Shown here piece by piece: positions 6,876-12,171 of a DNA stretch of 12,171 nt. The notes under the pieces were generated by a model, which saw nothing but the letters and a program-made list of their open reading frames with translations, was not told the DNA's origin and ran no database searches. Within the stretch, counting starts at the first letter, position 1. Every line of letters begins with the position of its first letter. Location of the stretch: assembly GCA_946615495.1 (NCBI GenBank), contig CAMOHY010000043.1, positions 1 to 12,171 on the forward strand, read 5' to 3'. The position numbers and the translations under genes are program-made. Origin of the DNA: an uncultured Clostridia bacterium. GTDB lineage: Bacteria > Bacillota > Clostridia > Christensenellales > Aristaeellaceae.

Positions 6876-6925
6876 TAAAATAAAACAATAAAACGCGGCG
6901 CACGAAGCTTTCTCCGTGCGCCGCG
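6876..6925 (-). terminator. Terminator of the anti-sigma gene, facing the blaI-like operon
   Basis: CGCGGCGCACG (6894-6904) and CGTGCGCCGCG (6915-6925) form a perfect 11-bp stem. On the minus strand it is followed by a T-rich run (TTTTATTGTTTTATTTTA), making a good intrinsic terminator for the gene ending at 6948. On the plus strand there is no T run, so it may only partly stop the four-gene operon ending at 6874. Confidence 0.8.
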
Positions 6926-6947
6926 CTGCATCAGCGTTATTCTATTT

Positions 6948-7892
6948 CTATTGCAGGGCTTCCTGGAACGCGTTGAAAAATTCCGGGCAGGCCCAGGTGC
7001 CGCAGGCGATAACCCGTTCGCCGTTTACCGCCAGCTGCACCACGATGCCGCTGCTGAGCTGAATGAGCAGGGATTGGTTGGTTTCGCTGCCGCCGGAGCG
7101 CAGGAAGGACGCGCTGGAGGTAAGGATATTGACCAGGCGCTGGGCGGTGGCCTCGTCGTTAATGGTGCCCACGCCGGACAATTCCAGCGCCACCGCGCTG
7201 CCCGCCCGCAGGGTGTCGGCCAGGCTTTCGCCGCCCATCAGGGCGTTATCCCCAAAGGATACGCGCTGGAACACGCGGGTTTGCCCGTTCATGTTGGCGG
7301 CCACCATGGCCCCGTCCATGCCGCTGACCGCGTACACCGTTTCCCCCGCCGCCACGGCGTTGGAGCAGATGCCGTTCCTGTCCGCCAGGGCGGGCTCGCT
7401 GGTATAGGTGTCCACCGTGCCCAAGGCCTGGCCCAGCAGGGAGCCGGACACGTTGGTGGGGTTGGTAAGCAGCCGGTAATAGCGGCCGTTTACCCCGATC
7501 AGGGGGAAATTGCCGCCGCTCATGGGCGCCCAAATACTGCGGAAGGAAGGATTGGAGGAGGAGCGGATGGTCAGGCTGCCGGCGGGCACATCCAGCGCCC
7601 GCTTATCGCCCGGCGCCACGTTGCCCGCGGGGTGGGATTCGATGAGGGGCGTTTGGGTCTCCTTAGCGCCATTTCCCAGCAGGGAGGGCAGGGCAAAGGC
7701 CCCCACGCCCAGCAGCACCACCGCCGCGCACAGGGCGGGGGCCAGCCGCCGCAGGGCAAAGCCGTTCCTGCGGGGAGCGTTTTCCTCCCGCGCCGCGCGC
7801 AGAATTTTCCTTTTCAATTGTTCATCCGCCTGAAGCCCGGTGGATTCGGCCATTTCTGGCAGGGCCCTCAGCCTTTCCTCCACGTTCTTCAT
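6948..7892 (-). CDS. Single-pass membrane anti-sigma-like sensor protein
   Basis: A 314-residue protein encoded immediately after an ECF sigma factor. Its ATG overlaps the sigma stop as ATGA (7889-7892), and GGAGAG lies upstream, so translation is coupled. An N-terminal cytoplasmic part of about 47 residues (VEERLRALPEMAESTGLQAD and a basic ARREE-like end) leads into one membrane helix (about 50-70, APALCAAVVLLGVGAFALP). An extracellular domain of about 240 residues follows, with GQALGTVDTYTSEPAL, TVYAVSGMDGAMVAANMNG, RVFQRVSF and ACGTWACPEFF near the end. No zinc anti-sigma HxxxCxxC motif is present. Role as the sigma's inhibitor rests on gene order and topology. The ectodomain family and its signal are not recognised. 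Confidence 0.75.
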   Translation of the reverse strand: MKNVEERLRALPEMAESTGLQADEQLKRKILRAAREENAPRRNGFALRRLAPALCAAVVLLGVGAFALPSLLGNGAKETQTPLIESHPAGNVAPGDKRALDVPAGSLTIRSSSNPSFRSIWAPMSGGNFPLIGVNGRYYRLLTNPTNVSGSLLGQALGTVDTYTSEPALADRNGICSNAVAAGETVYAVSGMDGAMVAANMNGQTRVFQRVSFGDNALMGGESLADTLRAGSAVALELSGVGTINDEATAQRLVNILTSSASFLRSGGSETNQSLLIQLSSGIVVQLAVNGERVIACGTWACPEFFNAFQEALQ

Positions 7893-8407
7893 CGCGCGCC
7901 ACTCTCCTTCAAAATTTCCTCTAATTTTTTCCGTCCCCGGCTGAGCCGGCTGGAAATGGTGCCCTCCGGCACCCGGAGCAATTCGGCCATCTCCGAAATG
8001 CCGTAGCCCTGATAATAATGCAGCAGGATCACATCCCTGAAATCGGCGGGAAGCCGGCGGATGGCGGCCATCAGCTCCTGCTTTTCCAGGCGGTCGTCCA
8101 TCTGGTCCGGCGCGGGGGTTAATTCCATGGCCGGGCTGCCCAGCACCACCCGCTTTACCCAGGAACCGCGCCATAAATCCCGGCATCGGTTCAGCGCCAC
8201 CTTCAGCAGCCACGCCTTTTCCCGGCCCGCTTCCAATTCGGGCGCATGGGTAAGCAGCCTTACGAACACATCCTGCGTCACGTCCTCCGCCTGCTGCCGG
8301 TCGCCCAAATAGAAGTAGCTGACCCGCAGCACGTCGTTGGCGTATTTTTCGTAAAGCTCTTCAAAGCGCCCTTCGTCCATGCGGCCGGTCTGCGTCCGCT
8401 CACTCAT
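7889..8407 (-). CDS. ECF-type RNA polymerase sigma factor (sigma-70 family)
   Basis: A 172-residue sigma factor with region 2 (FEELYEKYANDVLRVSYFYL, then AEDVTQDVFVRLL) and region 4 (LPADFRDVILLHYYQGY, ISEMAELLRVPEGTISSRLSRGRKKL, a clear helix-turn-helix). A short acidic linker joins the two. The length and lack of other regions fit extracytoplasmic-function sigma factors of the SigW/RpoE class. The start chosen (MSERTQ, 8407) has GGAAGGG about 11 nt upstream. Starts at 8428 or a TTG at 8446 would add up to 13 residues without a good binding site. It is co-transcribed with the membrane protein downstream. The promoter seen is of the housekeeping type, so autoactivation is not evident from sequence. 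Confidence 0.92.
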   Translation of the reverse strand: MSERTQTGRMDEGRFEELYEKYANDVLRVSYFYLGDRQQAEDVTQDVFVRLLTHAPELEAGREKAWLLKVALNRCRDLWRGSWVKRVVLGSPAMELTPAPDQMDDRLEKQELMAAIRRLPADFRDVILLHYYQGYGISEMAELLRVPEGTISSRLSRGRKKLEEILKESGAR

Positions 8408-8454
8408 ACAACGGCATACCCTTCCCATTTCTTGCACGTATAGCAAAAATTTTC

Positions 8455-8474
8455 ACGGAAAAAATTTTCCCCGT
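8455..8474 (-). promoter_or_regulatory. Palindrome at the start of the sigma factor transcript
   Basis: ACGGAAAAAATTTTCCCCGT is an inverted repeat with 16 of 20 positions symmetric (ACGG-N2-AAAATTTT-N2-CCGT). It lies just after the expected transcription start of the sigma/anti-sigma operon. Its place suggests a repressor operator. No specific regulator can be named. Confidence 0.4.
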
Positions 8475-8482
8475 TCTCCCTC

Positions 8483-8512
8483 ATTATACCCCCGGCCGCC
8501 GCGCCGGGTCAA
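8483..8512 (-). promoter_or_regulatory. Sigma-A promoter of the ECF sigma/anti-sigma operon
   Basis: On the minus strand TTGACC (8507-8512) and TATAAT (8483-8488) are 18 bases apart. The -35 box starts about 10 bases after the stop of the thioesterase gene, and no terminator lies between them, so read-through from the thioesterase gene is possible. Confidence 0.75.
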
Positions 8513-8522
8513 GGGAATTTTC

Positions 8523-8966
8523 CTATCTTCCCAGGCGGATGCGCCTGCGCTCCAGCGCGGCCTGGTATTCCCGCTCCTCTTCCTCCCCCTCCGGGGTGAA
8601 GGGCGGCACGGGGGCGGGGTTGTCCTCCTCGTCCAGGGCCACGAACACGGCGTAGGCCCGGTTCACCAGGGCGCGAGCGCCGTCCAATTGCTCCACAAAG
8701 CTGTCCACCCGCACCTCCAGGGAGGTGCGGCCCGTCCACGTTACCCGCGCCTCCTGCACCACGGTGTCGTTCAGGTAAGCCGGGGCGATGAAATTCAGGT
8801 TATCCACGCACACCGTGGTCACGGCCCGGTGGGCATAGCGCCGGGCGGCCACCGCGCCGGTAATATCAATCCAGGCCATGAGCTGCCCGCCAAAGAGGCG
8901 GGGCTTTTTATAGCCGTTGCAGTGCTGGGGCAAAACGATCTGCACGCCGCTGGTAACTTCCGTCAT
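8523..8966 (-). CDS. Acyl-CoA thioesterase, hotdog fold (YciA/YkhA-like)
   Basis: A 147-residue cytoplasmic hotdog-fold thioesterase expected to hydrolyse acyl-CoA esters to free acid and CoA. The signature LFGGQLMAWID (24-34) is the family motif, with Asp34 as the likely catalytic acid. It is followed by the VTTVCVDNLNFIAPAYLND segment and a strand pair (EARVTWTGRTSLEVRVDSFVE). The C-terminal tail (about 110-147) is acidic then basic (EEEEREYQAALERRRIRL), likely a helix. AGGAGG is 8 nt before the ATG. The gene is divergent from murG and not obviously linked to its neighbours by pathway. Family is well supported; chain-length preference cannot be judged. Confidence 0.9.
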   Translation of the reverse strand: MTEVTSGVQIVLPQHCNGYKKPRLFGGQLMAWIDITGAVAARRYAHRAVTTVCVDNLNFIAPAYLNDTVVQEARVTWTGRTSLEVRVDSFVEQLDGARALVNRAYAVFVALDEEDNPAPVPPFTPEGEEEEREYQAALERRRIRLGR

Positions 8967-9051
8967 ACGCCACCCTCCTTGCTTTTCCCTATAAAGATTA
9001 TCCGCCCGCCCTTTATTTCCTGCCCGCCGCGCGGAAAAAAGCCGGACGCTG

Positions 9052-9079
9052 TTGTTTTTCCCATGCTTCGTGATATAAT
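9052..9079 (+). promoter_or_regulatory. Extended -10 promoter of murG
   Basis: TGATATAAT at 9071-9079 is an extended -10 box (TG-N-TATAAT). TTGTTT at 9052-9057, 16 bases upstream, is a weak -35. The leader to the TTG start is about 95 nt and very GC-rich. Confidence 0.65.
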
Positions 9080-9179
9080 AGGATTAAGCGCGCGGATGGA
9101 GCCGCGGCGCGCGCCGGCGTTTCCCGCGGGGAGGATGCCGGGCGTTATCGAATCAACAGCGCCAAGGAGGCTAAAACCA

Positions 9180-10244
9180 TTGAAGAAGATTGTGTTGACC
9201 GGCGGCGGCACCGCGGGGCATGTGACCCCCCATCTGGCCATTCTGCCGCATCTGCTCAAAGAGGGGTACGAGGTGCACTATATCGGCACCGAAGAGGGCA
9301 TTGAGCATAAAATGATGTCCGCCGAGCGCGTGACCTACCACGCGGTGAAAAGCGGCAAGCTGCGCCGGTATTTCGATTGGAAAAACTTTACGGACCCCTT
9401 CCGCGTCGTTGCCGGGGCCTTTCAGTCCGCCCGGCTGATGGGCAAGCTCAAGCCCGACGTGTGCTTTTCCAAGGGCGGCTTCGTTTCGGTGCCGGTGGTG
9501 GTCGGCGCGTGGCTCCACAAGGTGCCCGTGGTGTGCCATGAAAGCGATTTGACCCCCGGCCTGGCCAACAAAATCTGCTCCAAGTTTGCCCGCCGCATCG
9601 CCACCACCTTTCCCGAATGCGCCAAGGCCCTGGGAGCCAAGGCGGTGTGCACCGGCACGCCCATGCGGCCCCAGCTGTTTTCCGGCGTGCGGGAGCAGGG
9701 CCTGGCCATGACCGGCTTTTCGGGCAAGCGGCCCATTTTGCTTATGATGGGCGGCTCCATCGGCGCCCAGCGGGTGAACGAGGCTTTGCGGGGCGCCCTG
9801 CCCAGGCTGCTGGAAAGCATGGACGTGGTGCACCTGACCGGCAAGGGCAACCTGGATGAAAGCCTGAACGCCCTGCCCGGCTACAAGCAGTTTGAATTCC
9901 TTTCGGACGATTTGCCCCACGTGCTCTCCTGCGCCGATTTGGTGCTGTCCCGCGCGGGCAGCAACGCCATCTGCGAATTCCAGGCGCTGAAAAAGCCCAT
10001 GCTGCTGGTGCCTTATCCCAAGGGGGCCAGCCGGGGCGACCAGATATTGAACGCGGAATCCTTCCGCCAGCGGGGGCTGTGCCATGTGCTGCTTCAGGAA
10101 AACATGACGCCGGATACGCTGTATGACGCCATTCTGGCGCTGCAAAAGGACCAGGATACGCTGGTGAGGAACCTGACCCAGGCCCCGCCTGCCGACGGCA
10201 CCATGGCGGTGCTCAAGCTGATCCACGAAGTGGAGAAAAAGTAA
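9180..10244 (+). CDS. murG: UDP-N-acetylglucosamine--N-acetylmuramyl-(pentapeptide) pyrophosphoryl-undecaprenol N-acetylglucosamine transferase
   Basis: A 354-residue GT28 glycosyltransferase that adds GlcNAc to lipid I to make lipid II on the inner face of the membrane, in peptidoglycan synthesis. The N-terminal domain has the glycine loop GGGTAGHVTP (8-17), SGKLRRYFDWKNFTDPFRV, FSKGGFVSVPVV and CHESDLTPGLANK. The C-terminal donor-binding domain has MMGGSIGAQRVNEAL, LSRAGSNAICEF and GASRGDQILNAESF. These variants (HESD for HEQN, RGDQ for the usual HQ) are what I know from the stand-alone MurG of Clostridium. The start is TTG at 9180 with AAGGAGG 9 nt upstream, right before KKIVLTGGG. It lies alone rather than in a division/cell-wall cluster, between its own promoter and a terminator. 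Confidence 0.93.
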   Translation: MKKIVLTGGGTAGHVTPHLAILPHLLKEGYEVHYIGTEEGIEHKMMSAERVTYHAVKSGKLRRYFDWKNFTDPFRVVAGAFQSARLMGKLKPDVCFSKGGFVSVPVVVGAWLHKVPVVCHESDLTPGLANKICSKFARRIATTFPECAKALGAKAVCTGTPMRPQLFSGVREQGLAMTGFSGKRPILLMMGGSIGAQRVNEALRGALPRLLESMDVVHLTGKGNLDESLNALPGYKQFEFLSDDLPHVLSCADLVLSRAGSNAICEFQALKKPMLLVPYPKGASRGDQILNAESFRQRGLCHVLLQENMTPDTLYDAILALQKDQDTLVRNLTQAPPADGTMAVLKLIHEVEKK

Positions 10245-10263
10245 AGCTCACCCGGAAGAAGCT

Positions 10264-10319
10264 AAACCAGGCGTGGGATGCCACCCCCCCAAGGGACGCC
10301 CTGCGCCTGGCTTTTTTTG
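10264..10319 (+). terminator. Intrinsic terminator of murG
   Basis: CCAGGCG (10267-10273) pairs with CGCCTGG (10304-10310), followed by C and seven T residues. The long C-rich loop may fold further. It starts about 20 bases after the murG stop. Confidence 0.8.
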
Positions 10320-10360
10320 TTTTCCAAAATGGGAAGGAATTTTCCACTTTGGCCGCCGTC

Positions 10361-10389
10361 TTGCATTGTTTTCTCAAGTTTGATAAAAT
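10361..10389 (+). promoter_or_regulatory. Promoter of the ketopantoate reductase-family gene
   Basis: TTGCAT (10361-10366) and TAAAAT (10384-10389) are 17 bases apart. A TG one base before the -10 box gives an extended -10. Transcription would start about 15-20 bases before the ribosome-binding site. Confidence 0.65.
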
Positions 10390-10411
10390 AATTGGCTGAC
10401 AAGGAGGCAAG

Positions 10412-11434
10412 ATGCTGATGAAATACGCGATTTACGGCGCGGGCTCCCTGGGAACGGTGATGGGCGCCTATATGACGAAAAACGGCGTGGATATCGAGCT
10501 GGTGAACCGAAACCGGGCCCACGTGGCGGCGCTGAAAAGCACCGGGGCCCATATCACCGGCACGGTGGAAATGACGGTGCCGGTCAAGGCCCTGCTGCCC
10601 AATGAAATGCAGGGGCCCTATGATGTGATTTTTTTAATGACCAAGCAGCTGCACAACGACGAGGTGGCCGCCTTTTTAAAGCCCCTGCTGGCCCAGGACG
10701 GCGTGCTGGTGACGCTGCAAAACGGCATCCCGGAGCCGGGCCTGGCCGGAATTGTGGGGGAAAACCGGGTGATGGGCTGCGTGGTGGAATGGGGGGCCAC
10801 CCTGGCGGAGCCGGGCCACGCCATCCTCACCAGCGATCCCGGCAGCCTGTCCTTCCACATGGGCCGCATGCCGGGCATTACCGACGCGCAGTTTGACCGG
10901 GTGAAGGGCCTGCTGGAAAAAATGTGTCCCGTGCACACGGAAGAAAACCTGCTGGGCGCCCGCTGGAGCAAGCTGCTCATTAACGCCACCTTCTCCGGCC
11001 TGGGCACGGTGGTGGGCGGCGTGTTCGGCGATGTGTCCGAAGGCAGGGACGTGAAGGACCTGGCCCTGGCCTGCATGAAGGAGTGCATCGACGTGGGCCA
11101 TGCCGCGGGGGAAACCTTCGCCCCCGTGCAGGGCAAGGACATTACCAAGCTGTTCTATTACAAAACGCCGCTGAAAAAGGCCCTGGCCCGGCTCATCCTG
11201 CCCATCGCCATGAAAAAGCACCGGGATATTGAGCCCTCCATGCTTCAGGACCTGAAAAAAGGCAAGCCCTGCGAGGTGGACGCCATCAACGGCGTGGTGT
11301 GCCAGTGGGGCAGAAAGTGCGGCGTGCCTACCCCCATCAATGACCGCATCGTGGAAATCATCAAAAAGGAGCAAAGCGGGGAATTGAAGCTGGAGCACAA
11401 AAATATCGAATATTTTAAGGACCTGAAGGGCTGA
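10412..11434 (+). CDS. Ketopantoate reductase (PanE/ApbA) family oxidoreductase
   Basis: A 340-residue NAD(P)H-dependent reductase. The Rossmann motif IYGAGSLG (7-14) binds the nucleotide. The family's central segment FLMTKQ and LQNGI follow. Lys187 in RWSKLLINATF matches the catalytic lysine. The C-terminal SMLQDLKKGKPCEVDAINGVV with Glu288, then GVPTPIN, matches the substrate-binding part. PanE reduces 2-dehydropantoate to pantoate for coenzyme A synthesis. At 340 residues it is longer than usual PanE (about 290-310), with a basic insert near 240-272, and no other pantothenate gene is nearby, so another 2-keto acid substrate is possible. AAGGAGG lies 4 nt before the ATG at 10412 and 10 nt before a second ATG at 10418 (MKYAIYGAG). 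Either may be the true start. Confidence 0.88.
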   Translation: MLMKYAIYGAGSLGTVMGAYMTKNGVDIELVNRNRAHVAALKSTGAHITGTVEMTVPVKALLPNEMQGPYDVIFLMTKQLHNDEVAAFLKPLLAQDGVLVTLQNGIPEPGLAGIVGENRVMGCVVEWGATLAEPGHAILTSDPGSLSFHMGRMPGITDAQFDRVKGLLEKMCPVHTEENLLGARWSKLLINATFSGLGTVVGGVFGDVSEGRDVKDLALACMKECIDVGHAAGETFAPVQGKDITKLFYYKTPLKKALARLILPIAMKKHRDIEPSMLQDLKKGKPCEVDAINGVVCQWGRKCGVPTPINDRIVEIIKKEQSGELKLEHKNIEYFKDLKG

Positions 11435-11438
11435 GCCT

Positions 11439-11497
11439 CAAAAAAACAAGTCCGCTTCCGACGCCGGAGAGGCCGGAAAAGCGGACTTGTTTTTTGC
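11439..11497. terminator. Bidirectional terminator between convergent genes
   Basis: AACAAGTCCGCTT (11445-11457) pairs with AAGCGGACTTGTT, giving a 13-bp stem flanked by an A run on the left (about 11440-11446) and a T run on the right (11490-11495). It can stop both the reductase gene (ending at 11434) and the small minus-strand gene (ending at 11500). Confidence 0.9.
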
Positions 11498-11499
11498 GT

Positions 11500-11712
11500 T
11501 CAGGAGGCGGAACGAAAAAGCGTTTTCAGTTTTCCGGACAGCTTCAGCTTGCCCACCAAATTCTTGTCGTGCACATGGCACCGGGGGCAAATTTCGGGAT
11601 AGCGGAGATAAACACAGTTTTTCCGTTTCAGGTGAACGCCGGTCATTTCATTCAGGCAGGAGCGGCATACAGGGCCGCCGTACCGCCGGTAAACATCGTG
11701 CATGGACAGCAT
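11500..11712 (-). CDS. Small zinc-ribbon-like protein (CxxC...CxxC)
   Basis: A 70-residue basic protein whose two Cys pairs, VCRSC and ICPRCH, are about 24 residues apart. This is the spacing of a small zinc ribbon. Other notable parts are YRRYGGP before the first pair and a Lys-rich C-terminal helix (KNLVGKLKLSGKLKTLF). The ATG at 11712 has GGGAG 11 nt upstream. An ATG at 11730 would add six residues (MGDDTS) without a binding site. The gene ends 3-4 nt from a shared terminator, as a real convergent gene would. No clear promoter is seen upstream. I do not recognise the family; nucleic-acid binding or a structural role are only guesses. Confidence 0.6.
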   Translation of the reverse strand: MLSMHDVYRRYGGPVCRSCLNEMTGVHLKRKNCVYLRYPEICPRCHVHDKNLVGKLKLSGKLKTLFRSAS

Positions 11713-11840
11713 GGACGTGTCATCTCCCATTCAGCAAATCCAGTCGGGACGCCGCAATCGTGTTTCTGTTAAATTCTGGATGGAAGCCGTTTTTCCTGCT
11801 TTCGTCTAAAGATATTCACAATTTATTTAAAAACGCTATA

Positions 11841-11871
11841 AAAACGCGCGGGAGGGCGCTTGCCCTCCCGC
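11841..11871 (-). terminator. Hairpin H1, likely minus-strand terminator
   Basis: GCGGGAGGGC-GCTT-GCCCTCCCGC (11848-11871) is a perfect 10-bp stem. On the minus strand it is followed by GCG and five T residues, so it can end transcripts coming from the right. It is also the first hairpin of the repeat module. Confidence 0.55.
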
Positions 11872-11922
11872 CAGACTGTCGACAAACCACAAGAAAGCAT
11901 GAAAGGGCCGCAGCCCTTTCAT
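11848..11922 (+). repeat. Dispersed hairpin repeat, right copy (inverted relative to the copy at 1-82)
   Basis: It consists of a GC hairpin (11848-11871), the core CAGACTGTCGACAAACC, and the hairpin ATGAAAGGGC-CGCA-GCCCTTTCAT (11899-11922). From 11871 to 11922 only a few bases differ from the reverse complement of 5-57, mostly in the loop of the second hairpin and single changes in the spacer. Confidence 0.85.
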
Positions 11923-11934
11923 CTTCAATCCGCA

Positions 11935-11979
11935 GGACCGGCTTTGCCGGTTCGAGGAGCGGCTGAAAGCCGCTTCCTC
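11935..11979. repeat. Two adjacent short hairpins (H3, H4)
   Basis: H3 is ACCGGC-TTT-GCCGGT (11937-11951), extendable to 8 bp. H4 is GAGGA-GCGGCT-GAA-AGCCGC-T-TCCTC (11954-11979), an 11-bp stem with one bulged T. Confidence 0.75.
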
Positions 11980-11980
11980 T

Positions 11981-12052
11981 ATCAATTTGCGGCCGTAAAA
12001 TGAGCATTTCCAGGCTGAACTGCCTGGAAATGCCATTTTACAGCAAATTGAT
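11981..12052. repeat. 72-nt long hairpin (H5)
   Basis: Three nested perfect stems are joined by small internal loops. ATCAATTTGC pairs with GCAAATTGAT. GTAAAATG (11995-12002) pairs with CATTTTAC (12034-12041). CATTTCCAGGC (12005-12015) pairs with GCCTGGAAATG (12022-12032). The loop is TGAACT. In total 29 base pairs form. Confidence 0.9.
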
Positions 12053-12056
12053 GTTT

Positions 12057-12117
12057 CCATCGAAAGACTGTTTACAGACTTTCGATGGCAGAGCATCGAC
12101 TTTGTCGATGCTCTGCC
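12057..12117. repeat. Two overlapping long hairpins (H6, H7)
   Basis: H6 is CCATCGAAAG-A-CTG-TTTA-CAG-A-CTTTCGATGG (12057-12088), 13 bp with one A-A mismatch. H7 is GGCAGAGCATCGAC-TTT-GTCGATGCTCTGCC (12087-12117), a perfect 14-bp stem that shares two bases with H6. Confidence 0.9.
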
Positions 12118-12171
12118 GGGAGGGCGCTTGCCCTCCCGCGAAAAATGCTTTGAAAAATACTTTTATTTCAG

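Larger units (their letters stand above)
11849..12139. repeat. Pair of identical GC hairpins bounding the hairpin chain
   Basis: The 23 bases 11849-11871 recur exactly at 12117-12139, both as CGGGAGGGC-GCTT-GCCCTCCCG hairpins. On the outer sides the flanks mirror each other: AAAAACGC before the first, CGAAAAAT after the second. The pair encloses about 245 bases of further hairpins. Confidence 0.85.
11731..12171. other. Gene-free region with a chain of hairpins
   Basis: No convincing gene lies in these 440 bases. Positions 11731-11845 are AT-rich and plain. From 11848 to 12140 eight hairpins follow each other almost without gaps, described as separate entries or findings. The last 30 bases are AT-rich again and may lead to a gene beyond the window. 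Confidence 0.7.

Noticed and set aside
8379..9179. N-terminal extension of the murG frame by about 267 codons
   Set aside because: The frame is open, but it runs antisense through the thioesterase gene and the sigma gene start. The TTG at 9180 has a perfect ribosome-binding site and begins exactly where MurG proteins begin.
9171..10226. A 351-codon open frame opposite murG
   Set aside because: It lies wholly within murG on the other strand and is rich in His/Gln/Gly. MurG itself has all family motifs.
11487..11966. A 159-codon plus-strand frame overlapping the terminator and the small CxxC gene
   Set aside because: It starts inside a terminator stem, lacks a ribosome-binding site and runs into the hairpin repeat. 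The opposite frame encodes the more credible zinc-ribbon-like protein.
11848..12140. CRISPR array or tRNA/rRNA-like structure
   Set aside because: The hairpins differ from each other, only one is repeated exactly, there is no regular repeat-spacer pattern, and no tRNA cloverleaf or anticodon arm can be drawn.
1..12171. Composite transposon bounded by the inverted repeats at the window ends
   Set aside because: No transposase, integrase or target duplication is visible, the enclosed genes look chromosomal and ordinary in composition, and the repeats look like dispersed intergenic elements.

Overview
This is about 12.2 kb of high-GC DNA from a low-GC-phylum-style (Firmicutes/Clostridia) bacterium. 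Gene starts use strong AGGAGG ribosome-binding sites with ATG, GTG or TTG. Promoters are close to the sigma-A consensus. The MurG is of the clostridial GGGTAGHVTP type, and the BlaI/M56, ECF sigma and DUF3502 solute-binding families fit the same group. The composition and the hairpin-rich dispersed intergenic repeats suggest an uncultured gut member of the Oscillospirales/Christensenellales. That placement is inference; no rRNA or tRNA gene is present to fix it.

Layout. Positions 1-82 hold one truncated copy of a hairpin-bearing dispersed repeat. On the minus strand follow an extracellular sugar/oligosaccharide-type solute-binding protein (103-1614) and an unknown lipoprotein (1757-2620), each with its own sigma-A promoter. 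From 2819 a plus-strand operon runs to 6874: a BlaI/MecI-type repressor, an M56 (BlaR1/MecR1-type) membrane metalloprotease with no penicillin-binding sensor, and two exported proteins. A terminator at about 6876-6925 separates it from convergent minus-strand genes: a membrane anti-sigma-like protein and an ECF sigma factor (translationally coupled by ATGA), then an acyl-CoA thioesterase. Divergently, murG (TTG start) and a ketopantoate reductase-family gene follow on the plus strand, each with its own promoter. A small minus-strand CxxC/CxxC protein (11500-11712) converges on a shared bidirectional terminator. The last 320 bases contain no gene but hold eight consecutive hairpins, including a second, inverted copy of the repeat seen at position 1.

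Most interesting system. The membrane protease's extracellular C-terminal domain appears homologous to the whole of the 223-aa exported protein and to the C-terminal half of the 393-aa exported protein encoded just downstream. All three end in the same pattern (acidic/basic-strand-Pro-strand-Tyr-Gly-x-Gly). The repressor promoter carries two matching dyads, GTAGACA-N2-TGTAWAC, which look like tandem BlaI-type operators. I infer a self-regulated, BlaI/BlaR-like sensing operon whose sensor ectodomain has been duplicated into soluble or lipid-anchored partners. Its signal is unlikely to be a beta-lactam. A second sensory module, the ECF sigma plus a single-pass anti-sigma lacking the zinc motif, lies next to it, so the window is rich in envelope-stress-type sensing beside the peptidoglycan gene murG.
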